Origin: DATGZX01 sp035296965
GTDB lineage: Bacteria; Planctomycetota; Planctomycetia; Gemmatales; Gemmataceae
Assembly: GCA_035296965.1 (NCBI GenBank)
Contig: DATGZX010000028.1
Location: forward strand, 1-26,395
Reading direction: 5' to 3'
Length of the DNA stretch: 26,395 nt
How positions within the stretch are numbered: position 1 is the stretch's first letter; each line of letters begins with the position of its first letter. Positions 15,436 through 23,309 of this stretch are shown piece by piece. Below the pieces are notes generated by a model that was given only the letters and a program-made list of their open reading frames with translations, was not told the origin of the DNA and did no database searches. Both the position numbers and the translations under genes were made by a program.

Positions 15436-16041
15436 TCAGACTGGGACCAGCCGTGGAGGTGGGGCAGGGGGGGACAAGCGCACGTTCCAGCCGATCTCAT
15501 TCACCGGCCGGACGCGCGAGACAGTCAGCCAAACCGCAGACAAGCCATTCGTTGGAGGCATGAACAGGACCGCACCGACGCTTATCCACAGCGTCGCCAA
15601 TCCCTGGCAATGCCGAGCGGCAATGCCGGCAAACCACGGGGACGACTTCCCCTCGGGGGAGGTTGGTTTGGTGGAGTGGTCGGAGTCTTTCTGACAACAA
15701 GGCCGGCGTTCCTCGTGATTGGAGCAGCAGCTCTTCGCCGGCTGCGTGGCTTCCACGCCGGCCTGGTCGCGGAGTCGAACATTGTTCCAAGCGAGGCCGC
15801 GAGGTTTCTCCGCGTAAGCGGGGGGCTCGACTTCGTGCTCGCGAGCCCAGGCCCAGCGTTCCTCAGGTGTAAAGCAGCAGCAATGCTGCCAGCATTGCTC
15901 GGCACTTTGGCAACCGCAAGGATGGTTCTGGCAAGGGAAAGGCTGACCGGCATCCCTTTTGGCGAAGGCGGGCAGCGGCAAGCCGAGGGTGGCCACCAGG
16001 TAAGAAAGCAAAGTCACGGCAGCACACAAGCGGTGACGCAC
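15436..16041 (-). CDS. Cysteine-rich exported protein, unknown function
   Basis: From GTG 16041 the product is 201 residues. It has a signal peptide-like start (VRHRLCAAVTLLSYLVATLG, then LPLPAFA), and Cys clusters PCQNHPCGCQSAEQCWQHCC, KSCCSNHE and RPCCQKD. A conserved-looking FTPEERWAWAREHEVEPPAY and a late hydrophobic segment (LWISVGAVLFMP) follow. I recall similar planctomycete hypothetical proteins but no function. Cys-His richness suggests metal binding outside the cytoplasm (inference). The frame opens further upstream to 16209 but passes through a palindromic repeat, so that extension is probably not native. The ribosome site at 16041 is weak, leaving the start uncertain. Confidence 0.6.
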   Translation of the reverse strand: MRHRLCAAVTLLSYLVATLGLPLPAFAKRDAGQPFPCQNHPCGCQSAEQCWQHCCCFTPEERWAWAREHEVEPPAYAEKPRGLAWNNVRLRDQAGVEATQPAKSCCSNHEERRPCCQKDSDHSTKPTSPEGKSSPWFAGIAARHCQGLATLWISVGAVLFMPPTNGLSAVWLTVSRVRPVNEIGWNVRLSPPAPPPRLVPV

Positions 16042-16094
16042 GGCTCGCCAAATCCTGGACCATTGCGACCTAAATGACCGCGCGGGATTTGGCT

Positions 16095-16142
16095 GTAGGC
16101 CAGGATTCCAACCTGACTGGACAGATTGGAAATCTGTCCTAC
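16095..16142. repeat. Nested palindromic interspersed repeat
   Basis: GGACAGATT-GGA-AATCTGTCC (16119-16139) is a perfect 9-bp hairpin, and GTAGG (16095-16099) pairs with CCTAC (16138-16142) around the longer unit. Read on the - strand it encodes TDFQSVQSGWNPGLQ, a phrase I recall as a frequent read-through of planctomycete intergenic repeats. Confidence 0.65.
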
Positions 16143-16334
16143 GCAGCTGCCGAATCAGGCACGGTGATATAGACATGGCATGGAAACTCTGCCCGCTCGA
16201 GGATCCCAAGAAATTCTATCTTATGCTCCGCTCTTGCCGCCGGCCAACGGAATAAAGTGCCGTCACCTGAAACGCCCAGCGAATACAATGGCGTTGCGGC
16301 GGCCGGGGTCTCGATCTGGGAAGGGAATCGAACG

Positions 16335-17375
16335 ATGAGAGCTGCGAGATTTGACGCGTCCACGCGGAAGCTGGAACTGGTCGAGATGCCGGTGCCGGAG
16401 CCCGGCCCTCTGGAAGTACTGGTACGGGTGCAGGCGTGCGGCATCTGCCTCTCCGATGTGCACCTGCTCGACGGGACACTGCCGACGCCCCTGGCGCAGG
16501 TCGTGCCGGGCCACGAGGCTGCGGGAGCTATCGAGAAGGTTGGAGCATTGGTGCCTTCTTGGCGCCCCGGTCAACGCGTCACGATCGCAGGCGGTAGAGC
16601 ATGCGGGCGCTGCCGCCATTGCGCGCGCGGCAGAGTGGAGGAATGCTTGCGTCCGGAGGTTATGGGCTTCGCATACAACGGGGCCTGGGCTGAATACGTC
16701 GTCGTGCCGTACGTCGTGCTAAGCGCGGTCCCCGATTCGATTCCCATCGAGCAGGCCGCAATTCTGGCCGACGCCGTCGCCACGCCGTATGCGGCACTCA
16801 CGGACCGCTCTGAATTGCGGCCGGGGGAAGCCATCGGCATCTGGGGCATCGGGGGCCTCGGAGTTCATGCCGTGCAGATCGCCCGCATGATCGGCGCCAC
16901 CCCAATCATTGCTCTCGATCCGTTGGCGGCGGCGCGCACGCGCGCCCTGGCCGTGGGCGCCGATCATGCCCTGGATCCCACTGCCGCCGACGTGAAAAAG
17001 CGAATACTCGAACTCACAGGCGGGCTCGGCCTCGCAGTGGCTGTCGACGTGGTTGGCTCGAACCGGGTTCTCGCTCAAGCGGACGAATGTCTCGCTCGAT
17101 TCGGCCGACTGATTATGGTGGGCCTCTCGCTCGATCCGATTGCCCTTGGCCCGGGGTTGTTGTTCGGATTGAACTCGCATGCGCTGCTTGGGCACCTGGG
17201 CTATCAGAAGCGCCATCTCGATGAGCTGGTGAAGCTCGTCACAGCGCGACGTCTCGACGTGTCGCGCTCGGTCAGCGACGTGATCCCGCTGGAGGACATC
17301 CATGACGGCGTCGAGCGGTTGGCGAAGAAGATAGGCAATCCCATTCGCATCGTCGTCAAACCGACGGAAGCTTGA
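16335..17375 (+). CDS. Zinc-dependent alcohol dehydrogenase (MDR superfamily)
   Basis: 346 residues from ATG 16335 (AAGGGA upstream; family members start MRAAxF), preferred over an in-frame ATG at 16257. The N-terminal GroES-like domain has catalytic-zinc ligands C35 (ACGICLSD) and H60-E61 (GHEAAG). The structural-zinc lobe has C90, C93, C96 and C104. The Rossmann domain shows GIGGLG (171-176), and D195 at the end of the next strand favours NAD over NADP. It likely oxidises an alcohol or reduces an aldehyde in the cytosol; the substrate is not predictable. It stands alone: the gene to the left is divergent and the DUF1501 cluster to the right converges on it. Confidence 0.92.
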   Translation: MRAARFDASTRKLELVEMPVPEPGPLEVLVRVQACGICLSDVHLLDGTLPTPLAQVVPGHEAAGAIEKVGALVPSWRPGQRVTIAGGRACGRCRHCARGRVEECLRPEVMGFAYNGAWAEYVVVPYVVLSAVPDSIPIEQAAILADAVATPYAALTDRSELRPGEAIGIWGIGGLGVHAVQIARMIGATPIIALDPLAAARTRALAVGADHALDPTAADVKKRILELTGGLGLAVAVDVVGSNRVLAQADECLARFGRLIMVGLSLDPIALGPGLLFGLNSHALLGHLGYQKRHLDELVKLVTARRLDVSRSVSDVIPLEDIHDGVERLAKKIGNPIRIVVKPTEA

Positions 17376-17465
17376 TCAGGCCTGAAAGTCACCATCGCGA
17401 AACCAACATGACGCAGAGAAGATAGTAGGTGACGAGACCTTTGGTAGACCAGATCTCGATGCATG

Positions 17466-18908
17466 TCAGCTCCTGAGGTGCCCGGCGGAAATCAGTTCGG
17501 GTATCGCCTTGCCATTCTGGACGATGTGTACCGGCCTGCCGGTCCAATCGGGGAGAGTGACCTTTTCGTAATCAATGCCGAGATGATGGTAGAGCGTTGC
17601 CAGGAAGTCATGCGGGCCGACACGGCGATCAACCACATACTCGCCGCGGCGGTCGGTGGCCCCGATGACCCGACCGGTGGCGATGCCGCCACCCGCCCAG
17701 AGCATCGAGTTGGCCTGCGGCCAGTGGTCGCGACCAGGCTGGACCGTACCGACTGTCCCGCTCGCCACTCCGCCGCCGCTGCTGGCCACATAGGAGATCT
17801 TCGGCGTCCGCCCAAACTCGCCGGTCACCACGACCAGCACGCGCCGATCCAGACCGCGCGCGTAGATGTCTTCGATGAGGGCCGTCACGGCCTGGTCGAA
17901 GAACGGCGCCCGATACTTCAGGGCCTCGAAGACGTGGTGATTGACGGCGTGGTCGTCCCAGTTCTGGACCCGGCCGCACAATGGACCGGTCAACTCCGTG
18001 GTGATGATCTCCACACCTGCCTCGACCAGACGGCGTGCCATGAGGAGTTGCTGTCCCCAGGTGTTCCGCCCATAGCGATCACGCACCTTTGAACTCTCCA
18101 GGTTCAAGTCGAAGGCCCGCGCCGCCTCGCGACTGGTGAGGAGATTGAGCGCCTGTCCCTGAAAGCGGTCCATGGCCTCGATGGCCCGGGAGCGGTCGAG
18201 TTGGCGACGCAGCGTATCCAGACTCTTGTGGAGACTGGCCCGCTCGGCCAATTGTTTTTCCTGTCGGGAATCGGCGAGGCCGATGTTCGGAACGCGAAAG
18301 TTGGGTGCGTTCGGATCGCCCGTCACCGCAAACGGTCCGTACGATTCCCCAAGGTAGGCCGGTCCGGCGATGGTGAAATTGTCGTAGCGCACGACCGGGT
18401 TGACGCCGATGTAGTTGGGTAGCGGACGGCGCGGATCAAAGCGCAGGCGGTTGGCGACGCTCATGAAGTCGGGGTAAAGCGGCTTGAGCTTATCTTGAGC
18501 GTCCGGATCGCCCGACAAGAGTTGCAACGACCCAGCCGGGTGTCCGCCGCCCGTATGGGCCATCGAGCGAAGGAGGGTAAAACGATCCGAGATCTGCGCA
18601 TGTCGTGGCAACAGTTCGGAGACGCGAAGACCGGGTGTCTGGGTCGCCAGGGTTTTGAACGGCCCGCGATACTCGGCAGGTGCGTCGGGCTTCGGGTCGT
18701 AGGTATCCAGGTGGCTGCCGCCGCCACGCAACCAGACAACGATCACGGCAGTCCGCTCACGGCCCGCGCCTGCTACCTCGGCGCGCAGCCGAAATAGACC
18801 CGGCAGCGACAGGGAGCCGAACGCGGCCAGGCCGAAACGCAGAAACTCGCGGCGCGGCAGTTCTCGGGTGGCAGGAGTTCGACCTTCGACTGGCATGGAG
18901 CCTCTCAT
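17466..18908 (-). CDS. DUF1501 protein (copy 1 of 4), Tat-type export signal
   Basis: 480 residues from ATG 18908; a second ATG at 18896 is equally possible. Twin-Arg signal LPRREFLRFGLAAFGSLSLP is followed by the DUF1501 core, a member of the alkaline phosphatase/sulfatase-like clan: VVWLRGGGSHLDTYDPKPDA near the start, GQQLLMARRLVEAGVEIITT in the middle, VVVTGEFGRTPKI, GRDHWPQANSMLWAGGG and a closing HHLGID. Substrate and catalytic role of the family are not established. It is the last gene of the five-gene set, beginning 41 bp after the stop of the preceding DUF1501 gene. Confidence 0.9.
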   Translation of the reverse strand: MRGSMPVEGRTPATRELPRREFLRFGLAAFGSLSLPGLFRLRAEVAGAGRERTAVIVVWLRGGGSHLDTYDPKPDAPAEYRGPFKTLATQTPGLRVSELLPRHAQISDRFTLLRSMAHTGGGHPAGSLQLLSGDPDAQDKLKPLYPDFMSVANRLRFDPRRPLPNYIGVNPVVRYDNFTIAGPAYLGESYGPFAVTGDPNAPNFRVPNIGLADSRQEKQLAERASLHKSLDTLRRQLDRSRAIEAMDRFQGQALNLLTSREAARAFDLNLESSKVRDRYGRNTWGQQLLMARRLVEAGVEIITTELTGPLCGRVQNWDDHAVNHHVFEALKYRAPFFDQAVTALIEDIYARGLDRRVLVVVTGEFGRTPKISYVASSGGGVASGTVGTVQPGRDHWPQANSMLWAGGGIATGRVIGATDRRGEYVVDRRVGPHDFLATLYHHLGIDYEKVTLPDWTGRPVHIVQNGKAIPELISAGHLRS

Positions 18909-18949
18909 TGCAAGAGCTGGTTCTCGGTCAAGGCGGCGATTGCGTCGGA

Positions 18950-20344
18950 TCAACTCAGTTCCGGAATCGGTCGGCCGCCCTCGGTCACGATCGGGATCGG
19001 ACGGCCCTGTGGGTCTTGCCAGTGCGCATTCAAGTCGATCCCCAGGTACTGAAAGACCGTCGCCGCCAGGTCGGACGCTGTCACTCGGCGTTCCTTGATG
19101 TCGTAGCCTTTCGCATCCGTGCTGCCGATGACCTGTCCGCAAGCCAGTCCCCCGCCCGCAACCAGCATCGACATGCAATTCGTCCAGTGGTCTCGGCCCG
19201 CGTTCTTGTTGATTACCGGCGCGCGACCGAACTCGCCCATCATCAGCACCAGCGTCGTCTCCAGCAGGCCGCGAGCCTGCAAGTCGTTCACGAGGGCGTA
19301 GAGAACCTGATCGACCCGAGGCAACAGAGGCTTCAACCCCTTCACGATCCCACCCCAGCGGACGTCGTCGCCGTGGTGATCAAAGTAGCCCCAGGCCCCG
19401 CTGACCAGTACATAGGTGGACCCGGCCTCGACCAACCGGCGCGCGAGCAGAGCTTTTTCGCCCAGACTGTCGCGTCCGTAGCTATCCCGCACCCGGTCCG
19501 CTTCCTCGTCCAGACGGAACGCCTTCTGGGCCTTCCCCGAAACGACCATTTCAACAGCCTGCAAGCCGTATCGATCCATGCGCGCCATGGTGGTACCGGT
19601 GTCCAAGTCGGCCTGCAAGCGGTCGAATTGATGACGAAGGTTCTCTCGGTCCTGGAGCCGGGAAACCGAAATGCCTGGTGGAAGAGCCATCCGTCCTGCC
19701 AGCTTCGTACCCTGGACCGGCTCGAACGCTGTCCCCAGGTGCCCCGCTCCCCACACGTCGGCCTTCCAACTGTCCGCTAGTCCGACGAAGGCGGGCAGGG
19801 CCGGATCGTTGGAGCCACGGAAGCGTGCGGTTACCGACCCCATCGACGGATAGCCGCCGCCGTCCTTGCCATCGTTGGTGCGGCGGGCCAGCGGGTTGCC
19901 GGCCTGCATCGTAATGGGCGTATGATCGCTGGCCCGGCAGTCCACCGAACGGATCAGCGTGAGACGATCCATGATGCGCGCCTGAAGCGGCAAGTGTTCA
20001 CAGAGATGCACTCCCGGCACGCGCGTGGCGATGGTCCCGAAAGGCCCGCGCACCTCAATGGGCGCAGCAGGTTTGGGATCCCACATGTCCAGATGGCTAG
20101 GGCCACCCGAGAGCCAGAAGAGGATCACGGAGGTCCGTCGCGCGGAGGTGCCGGGCATGGTTGCTTTGTCGCGGGCCTGCAAGAGCGCGGGCACGGACAG
20201 CCCCGCCAGCCCGGCGATTCCGGTTTGCAGAAACCAGCGCCTGCATCCCACGCGGACGAGGTCCGTTGCCACGCCAACGGACCCCAAGCCGGCGTATTGG
20301 GAAGCCAGAACATGCTGTTTCCTGTGCGGAATGGGATCTTTCAT
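18950..20344 (-). CDS. DUF1501 protein (copy 2 of 4), Tat-type export signal
   Basis: 464 residues from ATG 20344, chosen because GGAAGGAAA precedes it; the frame also has a TTG at 20428 and an ATG at 20416. The signal region contains RVGCRRWFLQTGIAGLAGLS. The core shows ILFWLSGGPSHLDMWDPKPA, LGEKALLARRLVEAGSTYVL, LMMGEFGRAPVI, GRDHWTNCMSMLVAGGG and QYLGIDLNAHW. It is clearly diverged from its three neighbours, so the tandem set is old or assembled rather than recently duplicated (inference). Confidence 0.9.
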   Translation of the reverse strand: MKDPIPHRKQHVLASQYAGLGSVGVATDLVRVGCRRWFLQTGIAGLAGLSVPALLQARDKATMPGTSARRTSVILFWLSGGPSHLDMWDPKPAAPIEVRGPFGTIATRVPGVHLCEHLPLQARIMDRLTLIRSVDCRASDHTPITMQAGNPLARRTNDGKDGGGYPSMGSVTARFRGSNDPALPAFVGLADSWKADVWGAGHLGTAFEPVQGTKLAGRMALPPGISVSRLQDRENLRHQFDRLQADLDTGTTMARMDRYGLQAVEMVVSGKAQKAFRLDEEADRVRDSYGRDSLGEKALLARRLVEAGSTYVLVSGAWGYFDHHGDDVRWGGIVKGLKPLLPRVDQVLYALVNDLQARGLLETTLVLMMGEFGRAPVINKNAGRDHWTNCMSMLVAGGGLACGQVIGSTDAKGYDIKERRVTASDLAATVFQYLGIDLNAHWQDPQGRPIPIVTEGGRPIPELS

Positions 20345-20424
20345 CAGTTTCCTTCCGTGCGAGGTAGATTCATCGGAGTCTCGCAAGGTGCGAAGCCAAG
20401 AATCATCGATCCTCATGAGTGCAT

Positions 20425-21840
20425 TCAAAATAACTCCGTGAGTGGCCTGCCGTCCTCCATGAGGTTGAAGGGGCGTCCTTCGCGGTCGCTGGCGTGGAGA
20501 TTGTCGATCCCCATTGCATGGTACACGGTTCTAGCGACGTGTTCGGGGCCGATGGGGTTGTCGGCAGGGTACTCGGCCCGCTTGTCGCTGGTGCCGAAGA
20601 CCTGACCACCCTTGATGCCGCCGCCCGCGAGTAACACCGACTGGCACGCGGTCCAGTGATCACGGCCGGCACCGCCTCGGCCGCCCGAACGCGGGTCACC
20701 GATTTTCGGCCGGCGGCCCATCTCGCTCGAGACGAGCACCAGCGTCGATTCCAGCAAGCCACGCTCGTACAAATCGTCGAGTAGGGCGGCGAAAGGCCGG
20801 TCGAACTCCGGCAACAGGCGGTCTTTCAGGCAGTTGAAGTTGTTGCCGTGGGTGTCCCAGCCGCCGCCGCTCTTGCACAATGTGTCGAGTTCCTTGTCGC
20901 CCTTCCAGAAGACCGTCACGAACGGCACACCGGCCTCGACGAGACGACGCGCCATCAGCATCGACATGGCGTTTATCCCGGGGCCGTACTTCGCCCGCAT
21001 CGCCTCGGGCTCGGCGCGGAGGTCGAAAGCGGCCTTCGTCTGCCGCGACGACAGGAGCGTGAACGCCTTGTGCTGGTGCTTGGCGTAGTCACGGGCAGGC
21101 AGCGAAAGTTCGGCCAAGCGCTGGGCCTGGTCGAGGGCTCGCAGCAGGCTGCGTCGGTCCAGCATTCGGTCGGCGGGAATATCACCCTGAAGACTCAATG
21201 CTGGAACGGTAAAGTCCAGCGGCCGTTCGCGCGTCCCCTCGACGAAGACCGGATCGTAGTCGATTCCCAGGCGTGCGGCAAATTGCCCGGGACGCGTGTA
21301 ATCGGGCGCGCCCTCCTTGTGCGGAAGCGTGATGGCCGAGGGCAGGTGCGGGTGCGGCGGCCTCTTGAGGGCGACGACGGAGGCCATCGACGGCCAGTCG
21401 GTGACGTAGGGCGTGCGTGCGTTGAGGAGTTGGTGAAACGTCCGATCCGGCGCATGGCCGGTGAGGTTGTAGTAGTAGCCGGCATGGTGATCGCCGGTGC
21501 CGCGGCCCTGGTCGCCCACAGAGCGGAGAATGGCCAGGTGGTGCGCCTGGTTGGCCAAATGCGGCAGGTGTTCGCAGAGCTGGATTCCAGGTGCTGAAGT
21601 CGCGACTGGCCTGAAAGGGCCGCGGTACTCGGCCTGCGCGGCCGGCTTCATATCCCAGGTGTCGATGTGCGAGGCTCCGCCGCTCAGCCAGATCATGAGC
21701 GCCGACTTGGCGACCTTCCGCTTGCCCGTATCGACCTGCCCGTTCGCGTAACTCGCCCCGCGGGCGAGGTTGAACCCGAAGCAGCTGAGCCCGCCAGCTA
21801 CAAGGAAGGTCCGGCGGTCTAGAGGATAATGGATCGTCAT
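20425..21840 (-). CDS. DUF1501 protein (copy 3 of 4), Tat-type export signal
   Basis: 471 residues from ATG 21840, with AGAAGGG upstream; an earlier in-frame start at 21906 adds a non-family leader. Twin-Arg signal PLDRRTFLVAGGLSCFGFNL. Core motifs: LMIWLSGGASHIDTWDMKPA, DQGRGTGDHHAGYYYNLTGH, MSMLMARRLVEAGVPFVTVF, VSSEMGRRPKI, GRDHWTACQSVLLAGGG and a closing HAMGIDNLHASDREGRPFNL. The usual GEFGR appears as SEMGR. It starts 71 bp after the stop of copy 4. Confidence 0.9.
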   Translation of the reverse strand: MTIHYPLDRRTFLVAGGLSCFGFNLARGASYANGQVDTGKRKVAKSALMIWLSGGASHIDTWDMKPAAQAEYRGPFRPVATSAPGIQLCEHLPHLANQAHHLAILRSVGDQGRGTGDHHAGYYYNLTGHAPDRTFHQLLNARTPYVTDWPSMASVVALKRPPHPHLPSAITLPHKEGAPDYTRPGQFAARLGIDYDPVFVEGTRERPLDFTVPALSLQGDIPADRMLDRRSLLRALDQAQRLAELSLPARDYAKHQHKAFTLLSSRQTKAAFDLRAEPEAMRAKYGPGINAMSMLMARRLVEAGVPFVTVFWKGDKELDTLCKSGGGWDTHGNNFNCLKDRLLPEFDRPFAALLDDLYERGLLESTLVLVSSEMGRRPKIGDPRSGGRGGAGRDHWTACQSVLLAGGGIKGGQVFGTSDKRAEYPADNPIGPEHVARTVYHAMGIDNLHASDREGRPFNLMEDGRPLTELF

Positions 21841-21911
21841 TATAACCCTTCTCGGGCAGGCAAGACCCTTCTTCCGCCATCCGCTCGCGCGCTCGAAGGA
21901 GCCCATTCCCC

Positions 21912-23303
21912 CTAGCTCAGAATCGCTTGAATCGGCCCGTCCCCTTCTTCCACCAGCCGCATCGTTCGACCGAATACCGGAATTTCCATTTTCTTGTAGT
22001 CCAGCCCCATCTGCTGGAGAATCGTGGCATGCAGATCACTGTAATAATGCCGGTGTTCGACCGCCTGAAAGCCAACATCGTCGGTGGCGCCGTGAACGAT
22101 ACCGCCCTTCACTCCGCCACCAGCGAGCCAGGCCGTATAGCCACGCGGGTTGTGGTCCCGCCCGGTCGTGTTTTGAGACCATGGGCTTCTGCCGAACTCG
22201 CTGGACCAAACTATTAACGTGTCCTTGAGCATGCCGCGCTGTTTTAGGTCGCGGATCAGCCCGGCGATCGGTTTGTCGGTGGCCCGGCACAGCGGTGCGT
22301 GGCTCTTCATATCACCGTGCGCGTCCCAGGCGCCATTGCCACCGCCGGCATGACAAATCTGGATATAGCGAACGCCTCTTTCCGCCAGCCGGCGCGCCAG
22401 CAAGAGCTGCCGGCCAAAATCGTCGGTTTCCTTGGTGCCGATCCCATAGAGATCGAGCACGTGCTTGGGCTCTTTCGAGAAATCGACAACCTGGGGCGCC
22501 GCCAACTGCATGCGGCCTGCCAATTCGTAGGCCTGCGCCCTGGCTGCGATGTCCGAGTTCAGTGCGTAGTCGCGGCGGAATTTCCGGTTTAGCTCCAGTA
22601 GCGCCTGCATCTGCCGGTCGCGTTCGACCGCGCTGCCACCGCTGGGCGGCTTCAGATTCGGGATGGGCGTTTCACCTGGCTGGAACGGAGTGGCGGCCAC
22701 TGTTGCGCCCAGGTAACCGCCTGTCAGTTGCACGGGCGAGGAAGGCCTGCCAATATTCACAAAAGTCGGCAGGTCCTTGTTCGCAGTGCCCAGGGCATAC
22801 GAGACCCAGCTGCCGAGGGTCGGATGATCGAACTGCCGGCCGCGGTGTCCGGTACATATTTCAATCGCGGCCGGGAAATGGTTCGATTCGTGGCACCACA
22901 TCGACCGGACAACGGCGATCTCGTCCATGACGTTGCCGACGTTAGGAAACCAGTCGGAAACCGCAATACCGGACTGGCCATAGCGCGTAAACGTGCGCTG
23001 GCAAGGAATGACGGGCCGGCGCATCTCCGCGAGATTGTCGCCGAAGCCGACCACATCGATCATCTTGCCCGCCCATTTGTTGTCTTTGGGATCGAAGGTG
23101 TCGATATGGCTGACGCCGCCACACATGAACAGGAAGATGACGGATTTCGCTTTGGGCGGGAAGTGGGGCCCGAGGATGGCATTTTGCACCTCGCCTGCCT
23201 CGGCCCACAGAGCGCCAAGTGCGACTCCCACGAATCCGCCGCCGGCCTGGTGGAGGAATCGGCGACGGGAAACTCGGCCGCAAGGATAGAGGCTACTCTT
23301 CAT
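21912..23303 (-). CDS. DUF1501 protein (copy 4 of 4), Tat-type export signal
   Basis: 463 residues. Twin-Arg signal VSRRRFLHQAGGGFVGVALG. Core: VIFLFMCGGVSHIDTFDPKD, RSMWCHESNHFPAAIEICTG, GRQLLLARRLAERGVRYIQI, WSSEFGRSPWSQNTTGRDHN, GYTAWLAGGGVKGG, ILQQMGLDYKKM. The SHIDTFDPK and GRDHNP variants mark the subgroup usually paired with DUF1549/DUF1553 partners, and here it begins only six bases after the stop of that gene. The ribosome site is weak, so translational coupling is likely. Confidence 0.92.
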   Translation of the reverse strand: MKSSLYPCGRVSRRRFLHQAGGGFVGVALGALWAEAGEVQNAILGPHFPPKAKSVIFLFMCGGVSHIDTFDPKDNKWAGKMIDVVGFGDNLAEMRRPVIPCQRTFTRYGQSGIAVSDWFPNVGNVMDEIAVVRSMWCHESNHFPAAIEICTGHRGRQFDHPTLGSWVSYALGTANKDLPTFVNIGRPSSPVQLTGGYLGATVAATPFQPGETPIPNLKPPSGGSAVERDRQMQALLELNRKFRRDYALNSDIAARAQAYELAGRMQLAAPQVVDFSKEPKHVLDLYGIGTKETDDFGRQLLLARRLAERGVRYIQICHAGGGNGAWDAHGDMKSHAPLCRATDKPIAGLIRDLKQRGMLKDTLIVWSSEFGRSPWSQNTTGRDHNPRGYTAWLAGGGVKGGIVHGATDDVGFQAVEHRHYYSDLHATILQQMGLDYKKMEIPVFGRTMRLVEEGDGPIQAILS

Positions 23304-23309
23304 GGTGGG

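Noticed and set aside
16257..16334. N-terminal extension of the alcohol dehydrogenase
   Set aside because: Family members begin at the MRAAxF position, and a ribosome site precedes ATG 16335.
17376..17385. TCAGGCCTGA palindrome as a terminator between converging genes
   Set aside because: Arms of five bases with no loop and no T tract; too weak to call.
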